DNA of 42,658 nt, from the NCBI GenBank assembly GCA_945879015.1, contig CAMCUO010000001.1, positions 1-42,658 of the forward strand. Reading direction: 5' to 3'. Positions 1 to 8,827 of this stretch are shown here, piece after piece (positions within the stretch are counted from its first letter, which is position 1; each line of letters starts with the position of its first letter). The notes under the pieces were generated by a model. It was not told the DNA's origin. It saw only the letters and a program-made list of their open reading frames with translations, and ran no database searches. Source of the DNA: Chitinophaga pinensis. Lineage in GTDB: Bacteria; Bacteroidota; Bacteroidia; 2-12-FULL-35-15. The position numbers and the translations under genes were made by a program.

Positions 1-59
1 TTTATTAAACCTTGTGGTCTTCTTCCACGTTTCTTTGGTTCGTTGTTGTTTTCTTCCAT
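1..59 (-). CDS. N-terminus of an unidentified gene running off the left edge
   Basis: An ATG on the minus strand at 59 opens a frame that continues off the window. The 19 visible residues begin MEENNNEPKKRGRRPQG and are strongly basic, with an RGRRP core that resembles an AT-hook or a disordered basic tail. Nothing more of the protein is visible, so no function can be given. The main support is that the composition looks like a real N-terminus, whereas the opposite-strand reading is low-complexity and hydrophobic. It would be divergent from the phosphatase remnant to its right. It may be spurious. Confidence 0.35.
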   Translation of the reverse strand, partial: MEENNNEPKKRGRRPQGLI

Positions 60-96
60 TTTCTTTAGTATTTTTATTAAAGTTAAACTTAAGAAA

Positions 97-324
97 ATGT
101 CCAATCTCTTTTACATTATACTGGTACAATTTGGTTTGACGTTAAACAATCAGTTTAGTCCGGATGATAAAAAATTAATGACAAAAAAATTCAAAGAAAC
201 ACTTATTAGCATTAATCAAAAATCAATGGAGGAACAAAAAGAGTATCTCGATTCTTTTATTGAAAACTGGAAAGGTGGGACGGAACAAACGGATGATATT
301 TTGGTAATAGGCATAAGAGTATAA
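97..324 (+). pseudogene. 5'-truncated remnant of a SpoIIE/PP2C-type serine phosphatase
   Basis: The last 60 or so residues match the extreme C-terminus of the SpoIIE-like PP2C phosphatases common in Bacteroidota sensor proteins. A QFSPDDKKLMTKKFK stretch corresponds to the segment after the SDG..DQF motif. The end, WKGGTEQTDDILVIGIRV, carries the conserved Q.DD.hVhGh metal-binding tail with its paired aspartates. The rest of the catalytic domain and all sensor or TPR domains are missing. Upstream sequence is low-complexity and hydrophobic, and a divergent gene start appears at 59. I infer a decayed remnant. A complete gene extending left is possible because the frame is open to position 1, but the upstream residues do not resemble the family. 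Confidence 0.55.
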
Positions 325-403
325 GGAGAGAAGATTTTCAAAAACATCTCCCCTGCCAAAAATGAACTATTTTCCATTCATTTTTTTGGACTAAATTTAC
401 CAG

Positions 404-1189
404 GTGAAAAAACTTCAGTTGTTATATAACTATGTAATTTATAGGACTAAATCGGTAAACGAACATAGTGTTCACTCGCCCTTTGTTTACGATTTACTTT
501 TAAGCACTATTTATAATAAGAAAAACTTCTATGCTTATCTACAGATAGAGAAACTGAGGAATGCACTTTCTTTATCCAATCAAAAAGTCAATTGTATTGA
601 TTTAGGAGCAGGTTCTAAAGTAAATAATAGTAGTACTAAATCGGTTCAAACTATTTTATATTCTGCTTCAAAACCTTCAAAGTATGCTCAATTATTATTT
701 CGTTTAGTAAATCATTTTCAACCCACAACAATAGTTGAATTAGGAACTTCTTTGGGAATCAGTTCGGCATACATGGCAACAGCTAATTCGAAATCAAAGC
801 TTATAACGATTGAAGGCTGTCACGAAATTGCAAACATTGCGAAGGCCAATTTCGAACAATTAGAGCTAAAAAATATCGAACAAGTTGTTGGAAATTTTGA
901 TGAGGTTTTACCAGATGCTTTAAAAATTATAAATCAATTGGATTTTGTTTTTTTTGATGGAAATCATCGAAAAGAGCCTACGCTCAATTACTTTTCACAA
1001 TGCCTTGAAAAAGCAAACGAAAAAAGTGTTTTCATTTTCGATGATATTTATTGGTCGGCCGAAATGAAAGAAGCATGGGAAGAAATAAAAAAGAATGAGA
1101 AGGTAACTGTTTCACTCGATCTGTTTTATATGGGAATTGTTTTCTTTCGTAAAGAGCAAGTCAAAGAACATTTTATAATTCGCTATTGA
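404..1189 (+). CDS. class I SAM-dependent methyltransferase
   Basis: This 261-residue soluble protein has a Rossmann-fold SAM-binding core in its second half. The glycine motif VELGTSLGIS lies at residues 111-120, the acidic strand-2 motif TIEG near 135-138, FFDGNH near 170-180, and an FDDIYW segment follows, as in O-methyltransferase-like enzymes. The N-terminal 100 residues contain an HSVHSPFVYDLL segment that I associate with Bacteroidota members of this family. The substrate cannot be told from sequence. The start is GTG at 404, because no ATG is in frame nearby and homology begins at once. The gene stands alone, with a hairpin repeat starting right after its stop codon. Confidence 0.75.
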   Translation: MKKLQLLYNYVIYRTKSVNEHSVHSPFVYDLLLSTIYNKKNFYAYLQIEKLRNALSLSNQKVNCIDLGAGSKVNNSSTKSVQTILYSASKPSKYAQLLFRLVNHFQPTTIVELGTSLGISSAYMATANSKSKLITIEGCHEIANIAKANFEQLELKNIEQVVGNFDEVLPDALKIINQLDFVFFDGNHRKEPTLNYFSQCLEKANEKSVFIFDDIYWSAEMKEAWEEIKKNEKVTVSLDLFYMGIVFFRKEQVKEHFIIRY

Positions 1190-1342
1190 TACGGATAACG
1201 AATCTTTCCGAATATTACGAATCTGTGTTTGTTAGGTACTAATTTTTTAAGCGTTTAGATTCGCAATATTCGTTTTTTATTCGTTATCCGTAAAACTTTG
1301 CGTTAAGATTCGTAATATTCGTTTTTTCATTCGTTATCCGTA
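1190..1342. repeat. hairpin repeat, copy 1, with an extra right arm
   Basis: Left arm CGGATAACGAAT (1192-1203) and right arm ATTCGTTATCCG (1279-1290) are perfect inverse complements. Inner arms containing ACGAATC and GATTCGCAATATTCG extend the imperfect stem. A second right-arm copy, AAGATTCGTAATATTCG followed by ATTCGTTATCCG, occupies about 1304-1340. The loop contains AATTTTTTAAGCGTTTAGATTCG, shared nearly unchanged with the copy after the ABC gene. No ORF is present. Confidence 0.85.
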
Positions 1343-1366
1343 CAACAAATTTCGTAAATTCGTAGC

Positions 1367-2086
1367 ATGAAGTCTATAATAGAACTTTCAAATATTGCAA
1401 AAGCCTATAAAATTGGGACGGAGGAAATTCATGCCTTGGTTTCAGTTTCATTGGAAATTTATAAGAATGAATATGTTGCTTTGATGGGTCCTTCTGGTAG
1501 TGGAAAGTCTACGTTAATGAATATTTTAGGTTGTTTGGATAGTCCCTCAAGTGGAGAATATATTTTAAACAATATTGCAGTTGCGAAAATGCTAGACAAT
1601 GATTTAGCAGAAGTGCGTAATAAAGAAATTGGATTTGTGTTTCAATCCTTTAATTTGTTGCCACGATCTACAGCTTTGGACAATGTAATTCTTCCATTGA
1701 TATATGCAGGATATAGCAAGGCGGATAGAATAAAACGCGGAAAAGAAGTATTGGAGCAAGTTGGATTAGGAGATAGAATTATGCATCGTCCGAATGAACT
1801 TTCTGGTGGACAACGTCAACGTGTGGCCATTGCTCGAGCATTGGTAAATAATCCTGCAATTATTTTAGCCGATGAACCAACAGGAAATTTGGATTCAAAA
1901 ACATCTGTAGAAATTATGGGTTTGTTTGAAGAAATTCATAAAAACGGAAATACAATTATAGTAGTAACACACGAAGAAGACATTGCACAACACGCTCATC
2001 GAATAGTTCGTTTAAAAGATGGAGTGGTGGAGAGAGATTATTTGAATGAAAATATTACAAAGGTTGCTAGTAGATTAGTTCATTAG
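1367..2086 (+). CDS. ABC transporter ATP-binding protein, LolD/MacB type
   Basis: This is a 239-residue stand-alone nucleotide-binding subunit. Walker [10 protein letters not shown] is at residues 41-49, the Q-loop is in [10 protein letters not shown], the signature [15 protein letters not shown] starts at 145, Walker [13 protein letters not shown] has its acidic pair at 169-170, and the switch histidine is in VTHEED near 202. The spacing and the NLDS D-loop place it in the LolD/MacB/FtsE group, which drives lipoprotein release, efflux or division-linked permeases. No permease gene is adjacent, so the partner must be elsewhere in the genome. The gene is bracketed by two copies of the same hairpin repeat. 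The start is ATG, 24 nt after the upstream repeat. Confidence 0.9.
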   Translation: MKSIIELSNIAKAYKIGTEEIHALVSVSLEIYKNEYVALMGPSGSGKSTLMNILGCLDSPSSGEYILNNIAVAKMLDNDLAEVRNKEIGFVFQSFNLLPRSTALDNVILPLIYAGYSKADRIKRGKEVLEQVGLGDRIMHRPNELSGGQRQRVAIARALVNNPAIILADEPTGNLDSKTSVEIMGLFEEIHKNGNTIIVVTHEEDIAQHAHRIVRLKDGVVERDYLNENITKVASRLVH

Positions 2087-2087
2087 T

Positions 2088-2190
2088 AAGGATAACGAAT
2101 CTTTACGAATATTGCGAATCTGTGTTTTCTATTAGGTATTAATTTTTTAAGCGTTTAGATTCGTAAAATTCGTTTTCATTCGTTATCCGC
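2088..2190. repeat. hairpin repeat, copy 2
   Basis: Left arm AGGATAACGAAT (2089-2100) pairs with ATTCGTTATCC (2179-2189). The next inner block, ACGAATATTGCGAATC, pairs imperfectly with GATTCGTAAAATTCG. The internal segment TTAATTTTTTAAGCGTTTAG is nearly identical to the copy at 1190-1342. It begins within 2 nt of the ABC stop codon and ends about 20 nt before the cobalamin adenosyltransferase start, so it could form a strong mRNA stem between the two genes. Confidence 0.85.
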
Positions 2191-2210
2191 ACAAAATCAT
2201 TAATTTTATT

Positions 2211-2765
2211 ATGACATTAAAAATCTATACAAAAACAGGCGACAAAGGTCAAACTTCTTTGATTGGCGGTACGCGTGTTCCGAAGCATCATATTCGCATC
2301 GAATCTTATGGAACGGTAGATGAATTAAATTCTTACATAGGATTAATTCGTGATCAGCAAATTGACGAACATTCAAAGTCTATTTTAATTGAAATTCAAG
2401 ATCGCTTGTTTACTATTGGTTCATCATTGGCTTCTGACCCCGATAAATCAAAAATGAAAATTCCCGATTTAAAAGAGACGGATATCGAACTGTTGGAAAA
2501 AGAGATGGATGAAATGGATAAGACATTGCCTGAAATGAAATCATTTGTTTTGCCGGGCGGACATACTACTGTTTCCTATTGTCACCTTGCCCGTTGTGTT
2601 TGTCGTAGAGCTGAACGATTAACAATTCACCTTTCGGAGGATAGTTTTGTTGCCGACTTAGTCATAAAATACCTTAATCGCCTTAGCGATTATCTATTTG
2701 TTCTATCCCGAAAACTCAGCCAGGATTTGAATGCCAAGGAAATTCCCTGGAAACCCAGAATGTGA
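2211..2765 (+). CDS. cob(I)alamin adenosyltransferase, PduO type
   Basis: This 184-residue protein is expected to transfer the adenosyl group of ATP to cob(I)alamin, making adenosylcobalamin in the cytoplasm. It shows the PduO-type N-terminal signature YTKTGDKGQTSLIGG at residues 6-20 with R22, the ESYGTVDELNSYIG block, and the C-terminal RCVCRRAER helix. The YLNRLSDYLFVLSRK segment is also diagnostic. Length and layout match the trimeric human MMAB/PduO family rather than the CobA/BtuR type. The start is ATG, placed just after a hairpin repeat. The gene is followed by a palindromic repeat that could double as its transcript end. PduO-type is the family name; a formal symbol would depend on convention. 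Confidence 0.92.
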   Translation: MTLKIYTKTGDKGQTSLIGGTRVPKHHIRIESYGTVDELNSYIGLIRDQQIDEHSKSILIEIQDRLFTIGSSLASDPDKSKMKIPDLKETDIELLEKEMDEMDKTLPEMKSFVLPGGHTTVSYCHLARCVCRRAERLTIHLSEDSFVADLVIKYLNRLSDYLFVLSRKLSQDLNAKEIPWKPRM

Positions 2766-2782
2766 CTTTGTAACTCTGTATG

Positions 2783-2839
2783 CACTTCGACTCCGCTCAG
2801 TGTGACGCAGAGTACGTCAGGCTGAGCGGAGTCGAAGAC
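2783..2839. repeat. palindromic dispersed repeat (CTTCGACTCCGCTCAG family)
   Basis: The 16-bp arm CTTCGACTCCGCTCAG at 2785-2800 is perfectly complementary to CTGAGCGGAGTCGAAG at 2822-2837, around a 21-nt loop. Diverged members of this family occur near 3335, 8714, 8786, 10510, 22891 and 27557. It lies 18 nt after the adenosyltransferase stop and may stabilise or end that transcript, although no T-run follows. Confidence 0.9.
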
Positions 2840-2924
2840 TTTACTGTTGATGCCGTAAATTTCCCCTTTCACCGTACTAAAATCCTTTATTAACAGCTGT
2901 TTATTAAAAAAGATACTTTGTTTC

Positions 2925-2954
2925 TTTGATTAGTGGAATAAATTTTTACTTTTG
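2925..2954 (+). promoter_or_regulatory. Bacteroidota-type promoter for the DUF2795 gene
   Basis: TTTG at 2925-2928 and TACTTTTG at 2947-2954 are separated by 18 bp. This matches the TTTG / TAnnTTTG consensus used by the primary sigma factor of Bacteroidota. Transcription would begin near 2961, leaving a leader of about 90 nt before the ATG at 3050. Confidence 0.6.
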
Positions 2955-3049
2955 CAGAAATATCGACTGATAATAAAAAAAAGTATAAAAAATTATTCTA
3001 GAATGTAACAACTAAAAAGTTTTTGCGTTCTACCTTTAAAACCAACAAA

Positions 3050-3271
3050 ATGTACTGGACACTCGAATTAGCAAAAAACTTAGAAGATGCACCTTGGCCA
3101 GCATCTAAAGATGAATTAATTGACTTTGCAATCCGTTCAGGAGCACCTATGGAAGTGATTGAAAATCTTCAGGAAATTGAAGACGAAGGGGAGATTTACG
3201 AATCTATTGAAGAAATATGGCCAGATTATCCTACTAAAGAAGATTTCTTCTTCAATGAAGATGAATATTAA
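3050..3271 (+). CDS. small acidic DUF2795-type protein
   Basis: This 73-residue protein starts MYWTLELAKNLEDAPWPASK and ends in the acidic DFFFNEDEY. The block APWPASKDELIDFAIRSGAP is the short helical DUF2795 motif as I know it, and the following EIWPDYPTKEDFFFNEDEY is highly conserved among Bacteroidota homologues. Its function is unknown. I chose ATG 3050 over the TTG at 3023 because conservation begins at MYWTLEL and the extra residues look like untranslated leader. It has its own promoter upstream and a strong terminator 17 nt after the stop, so it is monocistronic. Confidence 0.8.
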   Translation: MYWTLELAKNLEDAPWPASKDELIDFAIRSGAPMEVIENLQEIEDEGEIYESIEEIWPDYPTKEDFFFNEDEY

Positions 3272-3287
3272 TCCTATCCTATATATA

Positions 3288-3316
3288 ACTCTCCGATCAT
3301 TCGGGGAGTTTTTTAT
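3288..3316 (+). terminator. rho-independent terminator of the DUF2795 gene
   Basis: AACTCTCCGA and TTCGGGGAGTT form a stem with one mismatch and a short loop, followed directly by a T-rich run from 3309. Confidence 0.85.
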
Positions 3317-3330
3317 TTATGGTACATTCA

Positions 3331-3367
3331 ATACAGCGCTGTCAGTCCGAGCGGAGTCGAGGACTTC
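3331..3367. repeat. degenerate half-copy of the CGGAGTCGA repeat
   Basis: GTCAGTCCGAGCGGAGTCGA followed by GGACTTC resembles one arm of the palindrome at 2783-2839 with substitutions; the partner arm is missing. The rest of the 344-nt gap before secA (3272-3615) shows only the upstream terminator and no confident promoter or ORF. Confidence 0.6.
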
Positions 3368-3615
3368 ACCATATTAAACGATTCTACGTTCGTAAAACCT
3401 TCATCTCCAACCGCTCTCTGTTAATTTGTCATGTTTTATCAAAGGGAACAACTTTTGACTAATCCCTGACAATATTTTAATTCCCTTTTTCCTCCACTTT
3501 TTCAATATTGATGGGCGATTCAGCGGGATAAGAATTTTCGATAAATAAAGCTAAAAATTAGCTATTTTTACATCCCGATTGAAATTTCGGATGATATTAT
3601 TAAAACGATTACCCT

Positions 3616-6600
3616 ATGTTAGATATTTTTACAAAAAGCATTTCTAAATTTTTCGGAACCAAATCCGACAGAGATTTAAAAGAAGTACAACCAATTGTCA
3701 ATTTAGTTTTAGCTGAATATTCAAAACTTGCTTCTTTAAGCAATGACGAATTGCGTGCTAAAACCATCGAATTCAAAAAACGTATTGCTGATCGTTCTTC
3801 AAAAGAGAATGGACAGGTTTCAGATATACGCAAAAAGATGGAAGAGAATCCAGATATGGATGTGGAGACAAAAGAGAAATTATACGAAGAGATAGATGAG
3901 TTGGAAAAAGTTGTTATAAAAAACAACAAAGAAATTTTAGATGAGATTTTACCAGAAGCATTTGCAGTTGTAAAAGAAACAGCAAAACGTTTAAAAGAAA
4001 ATACTACTCTTGAAGTTACAGCAACACAAATGGATCGTGATTTTGCAGCGCAACGTGATTCAGTTGTAATAAAAGGAGATAAAGCATTGTGGTCGAACAC
4101 CTGGATGGCTGCTGGCAATGAAGTTACTTGGGACATGGTGCATTATGATGTTCAGCTTTTTGGTGGTATTGTTTTGCATCAAGGGAAAATTTCGGAGATG
4201 GGAACTGGAGAAGGAAAAACGTTGGTTGGAACATTGCCTGTTTATTTAAATGCACTTACTGGATTAGGAGTTCATATCGTAACTGTAAACAACTATTTGG
4301 CAAAACGAGATTCAGAATGGAACGGTCCGCTTTTCGAATTCCATGGCTTATCCGTTGATTGTATTGATAAGCATGAACCAAATTCAGAAGAACGAAGAAA
4401 AGCATATTTAGCTGACATTACTTTTGGAACAAATAACGAATTTGGATTTGATTACTTGCGTGATAACATGTCGCGCATACCTGAAGATTTGGTTCAACGT
4501 AAACACAATTACGCAATTGTGGATGAGGTGGATAGTGTATTGATTGATGATGCTCGTACTCCTTTAATTATTTCGGGTCCAACTCCAAAAGGTGATAACC
4601 AAGAATTTGCTCCATTAAAACCTCGTATCGAAAAAATTGTAAATGCACAAAAAAATTATGTGAACTCTGCTTTAATTGATGCTAGAAAATTATTAGCTGA
4701 AGGAAAAGACAAAGAAGGCGGAGTAGCCTTGTTACGTGCATACAGAGGATTGCCAAAAAACAAAGCTTTGATTAAGTTTTTATCAGAGTCCGGAATGAGA
4801 GCACAACTTCAAAAAACAGAAAATTTTTATTTACAAGATCAATCACGCGATATGCACAAGGTGGATGCTGAATTATTTTTTGTGATTGATGAAAAAAATA
4901 ACTCCATAGAATTAACAGAAAAAGGATTGGAATTAATTTCTACTTCTTCTGAAGATTCAAAATTCTTTGTGTTGCCAGATGTAGGAAGTGAAATTGCTGC
5001 ATTGGAAAAATCAACCGCAACACTTGAAGAAAAAGCACAGAAAAAAGAAGAGTTGATTCGTGATTATTCTATAAAATCGGAACGTGTTCATACCATCAAT
5101 CAATTATTAAAAGCATACACTTTGTTTGAAATAGATGTGGAGTATGTAATTATGGATGGGAAAATTAAAATTGTGGATGAGCAAACGGGTCGTATCATGG
5201 AAGGCCGTAGATATTCCGATGGTTTGCATCAAGCAATTGAAGCGAAAGAAAATGTAAAAGTTGAAGCAGCAACACAAACCTATGCAACTGTTACTTTGCA
5301 AAATTATTTCCGTATGTATTCCAAATTAGCTGGTATGACTGGAACTGCAGAAACAGAAGCAGGTGAGTTTTGGGATATTTATAAATTGGATGTGGTAGCA
5401 ATTCCTACCAACAGACCAATTGCTCGTAAAGATTATGAAGATTTAGTTTTCAAAACAAAACGTGAAAAATACAATGCAGTAATTGAAGAAGTTGGAAAAT
5501 GTGTGGAAGCGGGTCGACCAGTTTTAGTTGGAACAACCTCTGTAGAAATTTCTGAACTATTAAGTAGAATGTTGAAGTTGCGTGGAATCAAACACAACGT
5601 GTTGAACGCAAAAATGCATCAGCGTGAAGCTGAAATTGTTCAAGAAGCTGGACAGGCAGGAACAGTTACTATTGCAACAAACATGGCTGGCCGTGGAACG
5701 GATATTAAATTAGGCGCAGGAGTTAAAGAAGCAGGCGGATTAGCAATTATTGGAACTGAACGGCATGAATCAAGACGAGTGGATAGACAGTTGCGTGGTC
5801 GTGCTGGTCGTCAAGGTGATCCAGGTTCATCACAATTTTTTGCTTCTTTGGAAGATGACTTGATGCGTTTATTTGGTTCAGAGCGAATTGCAAAATTGAT
5901 GGACAGAATGGGAATTAAAGAAGGTGAAGTAATTCAACATTCTATGATTACCAAATCTATCGAACGCGCACAAAAGAAAGTAGAAGAAAATAACTTCGGT
6001 ACTCGTAAACGTTTAATTGAGTATGACGATGTGATGAATTCACAACGAGAAGTAATTTATAAAAAACGTAGACATGCATTATTTGGTGAGCGTTTAGCAA
6101 TTGATATTGCAAATTCAATTTATGATACTTGCGAATCGATTGTAACTGAATATCATGAAGTAAAAGATTTTGATGGATTTAATGTTGAAGTATTGCGTGT
6201 ATTATCGATTGAATCTCCTATAGATGAAAAGGCATTCTCAGAATTAAAACAACAGGAAATTGTAGATGCTTTATATGAAAAGGCAGAATCACATTACAAT
6301 GCAAAAAACAATCACATCAAAACAAAATCTTTCCCCATTATTAAAGATGTTTATGAAAACCAAGCCGCTTCTTATGAAAATATTGTTACTCCATTGAGCG
6401 ATGGAATCAAAACATTGCAAGTAGTAGTAAACTTAAAACGTGCTTATGAAACAAAAGGCGCTGAATTAGTTTTAGGTTTGGAAAAAGGAACAGCATTATC
6501 GATGATTGATGATTCTTGGAAAGAACATTTACGTGAGATGGATGATTTGAAACAATCGGTACAAAATGCCGTTTACGAACAAAAAGATCCTTTGCTTATT

Positions 6601-6915
6601 TATAAGTTTGAGTCGTTCCAATTATTTAAACAAATGGTAACGAATGTAAACAAGGAAATAGTTTCTTTCTTGATGCGTGCGAATTTGCCAAACCAAGTTG
6701 AGAACAAAGTTCAATTATCGCATGCTCAGGCTCCGCAACGTCAAAAACAGCAAACTCAAACAAGTAGAACAGAAGTAGGAGCGAATACCAACAATCCTGA
6801 TGAAGAACAACCAAAAGTGAAAGCGCAACCAGTAAGAGTGGAACAAAAAATAGGAAGAAATGATGCTTGTCCATGTGGCAGCGGCAAAAAGTATAAGGCT
6901 TGTCACGGAAAGTAA
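3616..6915 (+). CDS. secA: SecA preprotein translocase ATPase
   Basis: SecA is the cytoplasmic motor that pushes unfolded preproteins through SecYEG, and here it would feed the many signal-peptide proteins in the window. At 1099 residues it has the long Bacteroidota form, against about 900 in E. coli. Visible elements are Walker A GTGEGKT at 196-202, the helicase DEVD box in [44 protein letters not shown] in the preprotein-crosslinking region, [11 protein letters not shown], and [19 protein letters not shown] of NBD2. The C-terminus is a Q-rich linker followed by a SEC-C zinc motif, [15 protein letters not shown]. The start is ATG 3616. The gene is flanked by terminators and appears monocistronic. 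Confidence 0.98.
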   Translation: MLDIFTKSISKFFGTKSDRDLKEVQPIVNLVLAEYSKLASLSNDELRAKTIEFKKRIADRSSKENGQVSDIRKKMEENPDMDVETKEKLYEEIDELEKVVIKNNKEILDEILPEAFAVVKETAKRLKENTTLEVTATQMDRDFAAQRDSVVIKGDKALWSNTWMAAGNEVTWDMVHYDVQLFGGIVLHQGKISEMGTGEGKTLVGTLPVYLNALTGLGVHIVTVNNYLAKRDSEWNGPLFEFHGLSVDCIDKHEPNSEERRKAYLADITFGTNNEFGFDYLRDNMSRIPEDLVQRKHNYAIVDEVDSVLIDDARTPLIISGPTPKGDNQEFAPLKPRIEKIVNAQKNYVNSALIDARKLLAEGKDKEGGVALLRAYRGLPKNKALIKFLSESGMRAQLQKTENFYLQDQSRDMHKVDAELFFVIDEKNNSIELTEKGLELISTSSEDSKFFVLPDVGSEIAALEKSTATLEEKAQKKEELIRDYSIKSERVHTINQLLKAYTLFEIDVEYVIMDGKIKIVDEQTGRIMEGRRYSDGLHQAIEAKENVKVEAATQTYATVTLQNYFRMYSKLAGMTGTAETEAGEFWDIYKLDVVAIPTNRPIARKDYEDLVFKTKREKYNAVIEEVGKCVEAGRPVLVGTTSVEISELLSRMLKLRGIKHNVLNAKMHQREAEIVQEAGQAGTVTIATNMAGRGTDIKLGAGVKEAGGLAIIGTERHESRRVDRQLRGRAGRQGDPGSSQFFASLEDDLMRLFGSERIAKLMDRMGIKEGEVIQHSMITKSIERAQKKVEENNFGTRKRLIEYDDVMNSQREVIYKKRRHALFGERLAIDIANSIYDTCESIVTEYHEVKDFDGFNVEVLRVLSIESPIDEKAFSELKQQEIVDALYEKAESHYNAKNNHIKTKSFPIIKDVYENQAASYENIVTPLSDGIKTLQVVVNLKRAYETKGAELVLGLEKGTALSMIDDSWKEHLREMDDLKQSVQNAVYEQKDPLLIYKFESFQLFKQMVTNVNKEIVSFLMRANLPNQVENKVQLSHAQAPQRQKQQTQTSRTEVGANTNNPDEEQPKVKAQPVRVEQKIGRNDACPCGSGKKYKACHGK

Positions 6916-6931
6916 AAAAATAGAATTGTGC

Positions 6932-6968
6932 AATGCCTCTTTAAGAAATTAAAGGGGCATTTTTGTTT
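6932..6968 (+). terminator. rho-independent terminator of secA
   Basis: AATGCCTCTTTA and TAAAGGGGCATT pair around a short A/T loop and are followed by TTTTTGTTTT. It begins 17 nt after the secA stop codon. Confidence 0.85.
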
Positions 6969-7030
6969 TATAAACATCCAAAATCTCATAAGTTTTAAAA
7001 CGAGTTTTAAATTTCCCCTTTCAAATGGTT

Positions 7031-7038
7031 TATTTTTG
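7031..7038 (+). promoter_or_regulatory. -7 element of the DUF1761 gene
   Basis: TATTTTTG matches TAnnTTTG exactly, 22 nt before the ATG at 7061. A matching -33 TTTG at the usual distance is not clear. Its position argues against the upstream TTG at 7040 being the start. Confidence 0.5.
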
Positions 7039-7060
7039 ATTGGACCAAAGCTCTATTCTC

Positions 7061-7579
7061 ATGGATGTAAAAATTAATTTTTTGTATATTTTTTTAGCTG
7101 CTCTTGTTCCGATGATACTGGGCTTTATTTGGTATAATCCTAAAGTTTTAGGAAAAGTATGGATGGATGCAGCTGGTCTGACAGAAGACAAGATGAAGGG
7201 GGGCAACATGGCTGTAATCTTCGGAGTGTCATTTGTGCTTAGTTTTTTATTGGCAATGTCATTGATGCCTATCACCATTCATCAAATGGGTGTATTCTCA
7301 ACACTTGCAACTCCCGATACGATGGCTGATCCTATTAACTCAGAAGGCGCAAAATATTTCAAAGACTTTATGTCGAAGTATGGAAGTAATTTCCGCACTT
7401 TCAAGCATGGGATGTTTCATGGTATTATGGCTGGATTATTAATTGTTGTTCCGGTGATGGGAAGAAACGCTCTCTTTGAACGAAAAGGCTTCAAGTACAT
7501 CGCAGTGAATTGCGGCTACTGGATAATTTGCCTTGGTATTATGGGTGGCATTATTTGTCAGTGGGGACTTAGCTATTAA
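7061..7579 (+). CDS. DUF1761 family membrane protein
   Basis: This 172-residue inner-membrane protein has four likely membrane segments: residues 6-24, 50-70, about 115-135 and 145-168. The N-terminal segment ending GFIWYNPKVLGKVWM, followed by a G..E..M helix, is characteristic of DUF1761 proteins, whose biochemical role is unknown. A soluble stretch with DPINSEGAKYFKDFMSKYG separates the second and third membrane helices. I chose ATG 7061 because conservation begins at MDVKINFLY and the promoter element sits just before it. The gene stands alone between the secA terminator and a repeat-filled gap. Confidence 0.75.
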   Translation: MDVKINFLYIFLAALVPMILGFIWYNPKVLGKVWMDAAGLTEDKMKGGNMAVIFGVSFVLSFLLAMSLMPITIHQMGVFSTLATPDTMADPINSEGAKYFKDFMSKYGSNFRTFKHGMFHGIMAGLLIVVPVMGRNALFERKGFKYIAVNCGYWIICLGIMGGIICQWGLSY

Positions 7580-7634
7580 GAGGTAAAAAGTAATTAAGTA
7601 AACGGTGACTAGGAATGGAATTGTTTTTACTGAG

Positions 7635-7733
7635 CGTCATTGCGAGTCCCGTACCTTCGCGGGATGTGGCAATCTCTCACGATAAGGAGAATCGACACAA
7701 TTAGGAAAGATTGCTTCGTTCCTCGCAATTACG
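7635..7733. repeat. 99-bp dispersed repeat with CGTCATTGCGAG ends
   Basis: The ends CGTCATTGCGAG (7635-7646) and CTCGCAATTACG (7722-7733) are inverted with one mismatch. Inside lie GTGGCAATCTC and AAGATTGCTTCGTTC, which pair imperfectly. This is the widespread type of intergenic repeat built on CATTGCGAG / GCAATCTC blocks. No ORF is present. Confidence 0.75.
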
Positions 7734-7763
7734 ATCTAATAAAGGATACGATTAAAAATAAAA

Positions 7764-7798
7764 AAATCCCCATCCGTTAAACTGGAAGGGGATTTTCA
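7764..7798 (-). terminator. terminator of the YceI gene
   Basis: Read on the minus strand, AAAATCCCCTTCC pairs with GGATGGGGATTTTTT around an 8-nt loop and is followed by a T-run. It lies 23 nt beyond the stop codon at 7821. A T-rich tail on the plus strand is weaker. Confidence 0.8.
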
Positions 7799-7820
7799 AT
7801 TTTTAATCTAACCCAAATTC

Positions 7821-8426
7821 TTATTTTGCAGCAGCAACAACGTTGATGTTTAATTCAAACTCATCGCTTAATGCTTTATCTCCTAATCCTTCGAAGAAAC
7901 TTGCAGAACCATATTTAATATCAAATTTCGTACGGTTCACCATAATTTTAGCTACTGTTACAAAAGTTTTTGCATCCATTTTAATCATTGCAGGAAAAGT
8001 AATTTCGTTTGTAATTCCTTTGATGGTTAATTTTCCAGTTACATCATAATCGTTTCCAGATTTTAATGTTGCTTTTGTGATTTCAAACTTTGCAGTTGGA
8101 AATTTATCAGTTCCAAAAAAATCATCTGCTTTTAAATGGCCAACCAATTTACCATTGTATTCTTTATCTGTTAAGTCGGTACAAGTAATAGAAGTCATAT
8201 CAATTTCGAATGAACCTCCAGTTATTGTTTTGCCATCTGAAATAATATTTCCTTTAGAAATAGCAATTCCTCCTTCATGTTGGCCAGTTACTTTTTTTCC
8301 TAGCCACTTTGCTGTGGAAGTTTTTGTGTCAATAGTATAATTTACGTTTGATGCTTTTGGATTTGTAAAAGCAAAAGCTCCGATTGCAACTACTGCAATT
8401 AAGCCGAATGTCATTTTTTTAATCAT
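7821..8426 (-). CDS. YceI family periplasmic lipid-binding-like protein
   Basis: This is a 201-residue exported protein. A signal peptide, MIKKMTFGLIAVVAIGAFAFT, is followed by the YceI lipocalin-like beta-barrel: NYTIDTKTSTAKWLGKKVTG, the GGSFEIDMTSITCTDL strand, HLKADDFFGTDKFPTAKFEI, and the GKLTIKGITNEITFP strand pair. YceI-like proteins bind isoprenoid or other lipophilic ligands in the periplasm; the ligand here is unknown. I chose ATG 8426 because it starts a standard signal peptide, and the upstream in-frame extension overlaps the promoter element TATATTTG. It is monocistronic, with its own terminator. Confidence 0.9.
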   Translation of the reverse strand: MIKKMTFGLIAVVAIGAFAFTNPKASNVNYTIDTKTSTAKWLGKKVTGQHEGGIAISKGNIISDGKTITGGSFEIDMTSITCTDLTDKEYNGKLVGHLKADDFFGTDKFPTAKFEITKATLKSGNDYDVTGKLTIKGITNEITFPAMIKMDAKTFVTVAKIMVNRTKFDIKYGSASFFEGLGDKALSDEFELNINVVAAAK

Positions 8427-8454
8427 TGTTTTAGATTTTTTAAGTTTAACAATA

Positions 8455-8462
8455 CAAATATA
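8455..8462 (-). promoter_or_regulatory. -7 element of the YceI gene
   Basis: On the minus strand the sequence reads TATATTTG, an exact TAnnTTTG match, about 28 nt before the start codon. A convincing -33 TTTG at the right distance is not seen. Confidence 0.45.
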
Positions 8463-8642
8463 TAAAATTATATGTATATACATATAATATTTTAACATAT
8501 TTTTTGAAAATTCTTTATTTTGCTACTTAAAGTTACCAAACAGCAAGCCATAAAGTAAAAAAATTGGTAGTGTGGTGTTTATAATAGCCGAAATGTGTTA
8601 GATGAAAGGTGAGATGATTTTTTTATGAAAATTATGATATTG

Positions 8643-8806
8643 AGATGTCATGCTGTGCCGCGACACGGCATCTCCCTGTTGATCGCGAGTATCCTTCTAA
8701 CAAGGAGATCCAGCCCTTCGACTACGCTCAGGGTGACGTTCTAATTATTATTTCGAGTCTAAAGGATTATATGTCTGCCGTCTACCTGAGCTTAGTCGAA
8801 GGGAAA
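8643..8806. repeat. composite dispersed repeat
   Basis: Two arms, CCCTTCGACTACGCTCAG (8714-8731) and CTGAGCTTAGTCGAAGGG (8786-8803), are inverted with two mismatches and belong to the same family as 2783-2839. A further block, about 8643-8712, contains GTGCCGCGACACGGC and CAAGGAGATCCAGCCC, as often seen attached to this family. It fills most of the 401-nt gap between the two minus-strand genes (8427-8827). No ORF or RNA gene is seen there. Confidence 0.7.
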
Positions 8807-8827
8807 GAGATGAGTGAATATTAGAAA

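Noticed and set aside
1190..1342. CRISPR array
   Set aside because: The repeats are inverted arms with one or two copies, with no regular spacers and no cas gene nearby.
2690..2872. Minus-strand frame across the adenosyltransferase end and the palindrome
   Set aside because: The residues come mostly from the repeat and from antisense of the adenosyltransferase.
3609..4136. Open frame antisense to the start of secA
   Set aside because: Serine-rich translation with no domain, fully inside a conserved gene.
7580..7634. tRNA or small RNA gene in the gap after the DUF1761 gene
   Set aside because: No cloverleaf or conserved RNA motif found by eye; the gap is repeat and terminator only.
7635..7733. 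Insertion sequence or MITE with target duplication
   Set aside because: No transposase and no clear target-site duplication can be seen; kept only as a repeat.
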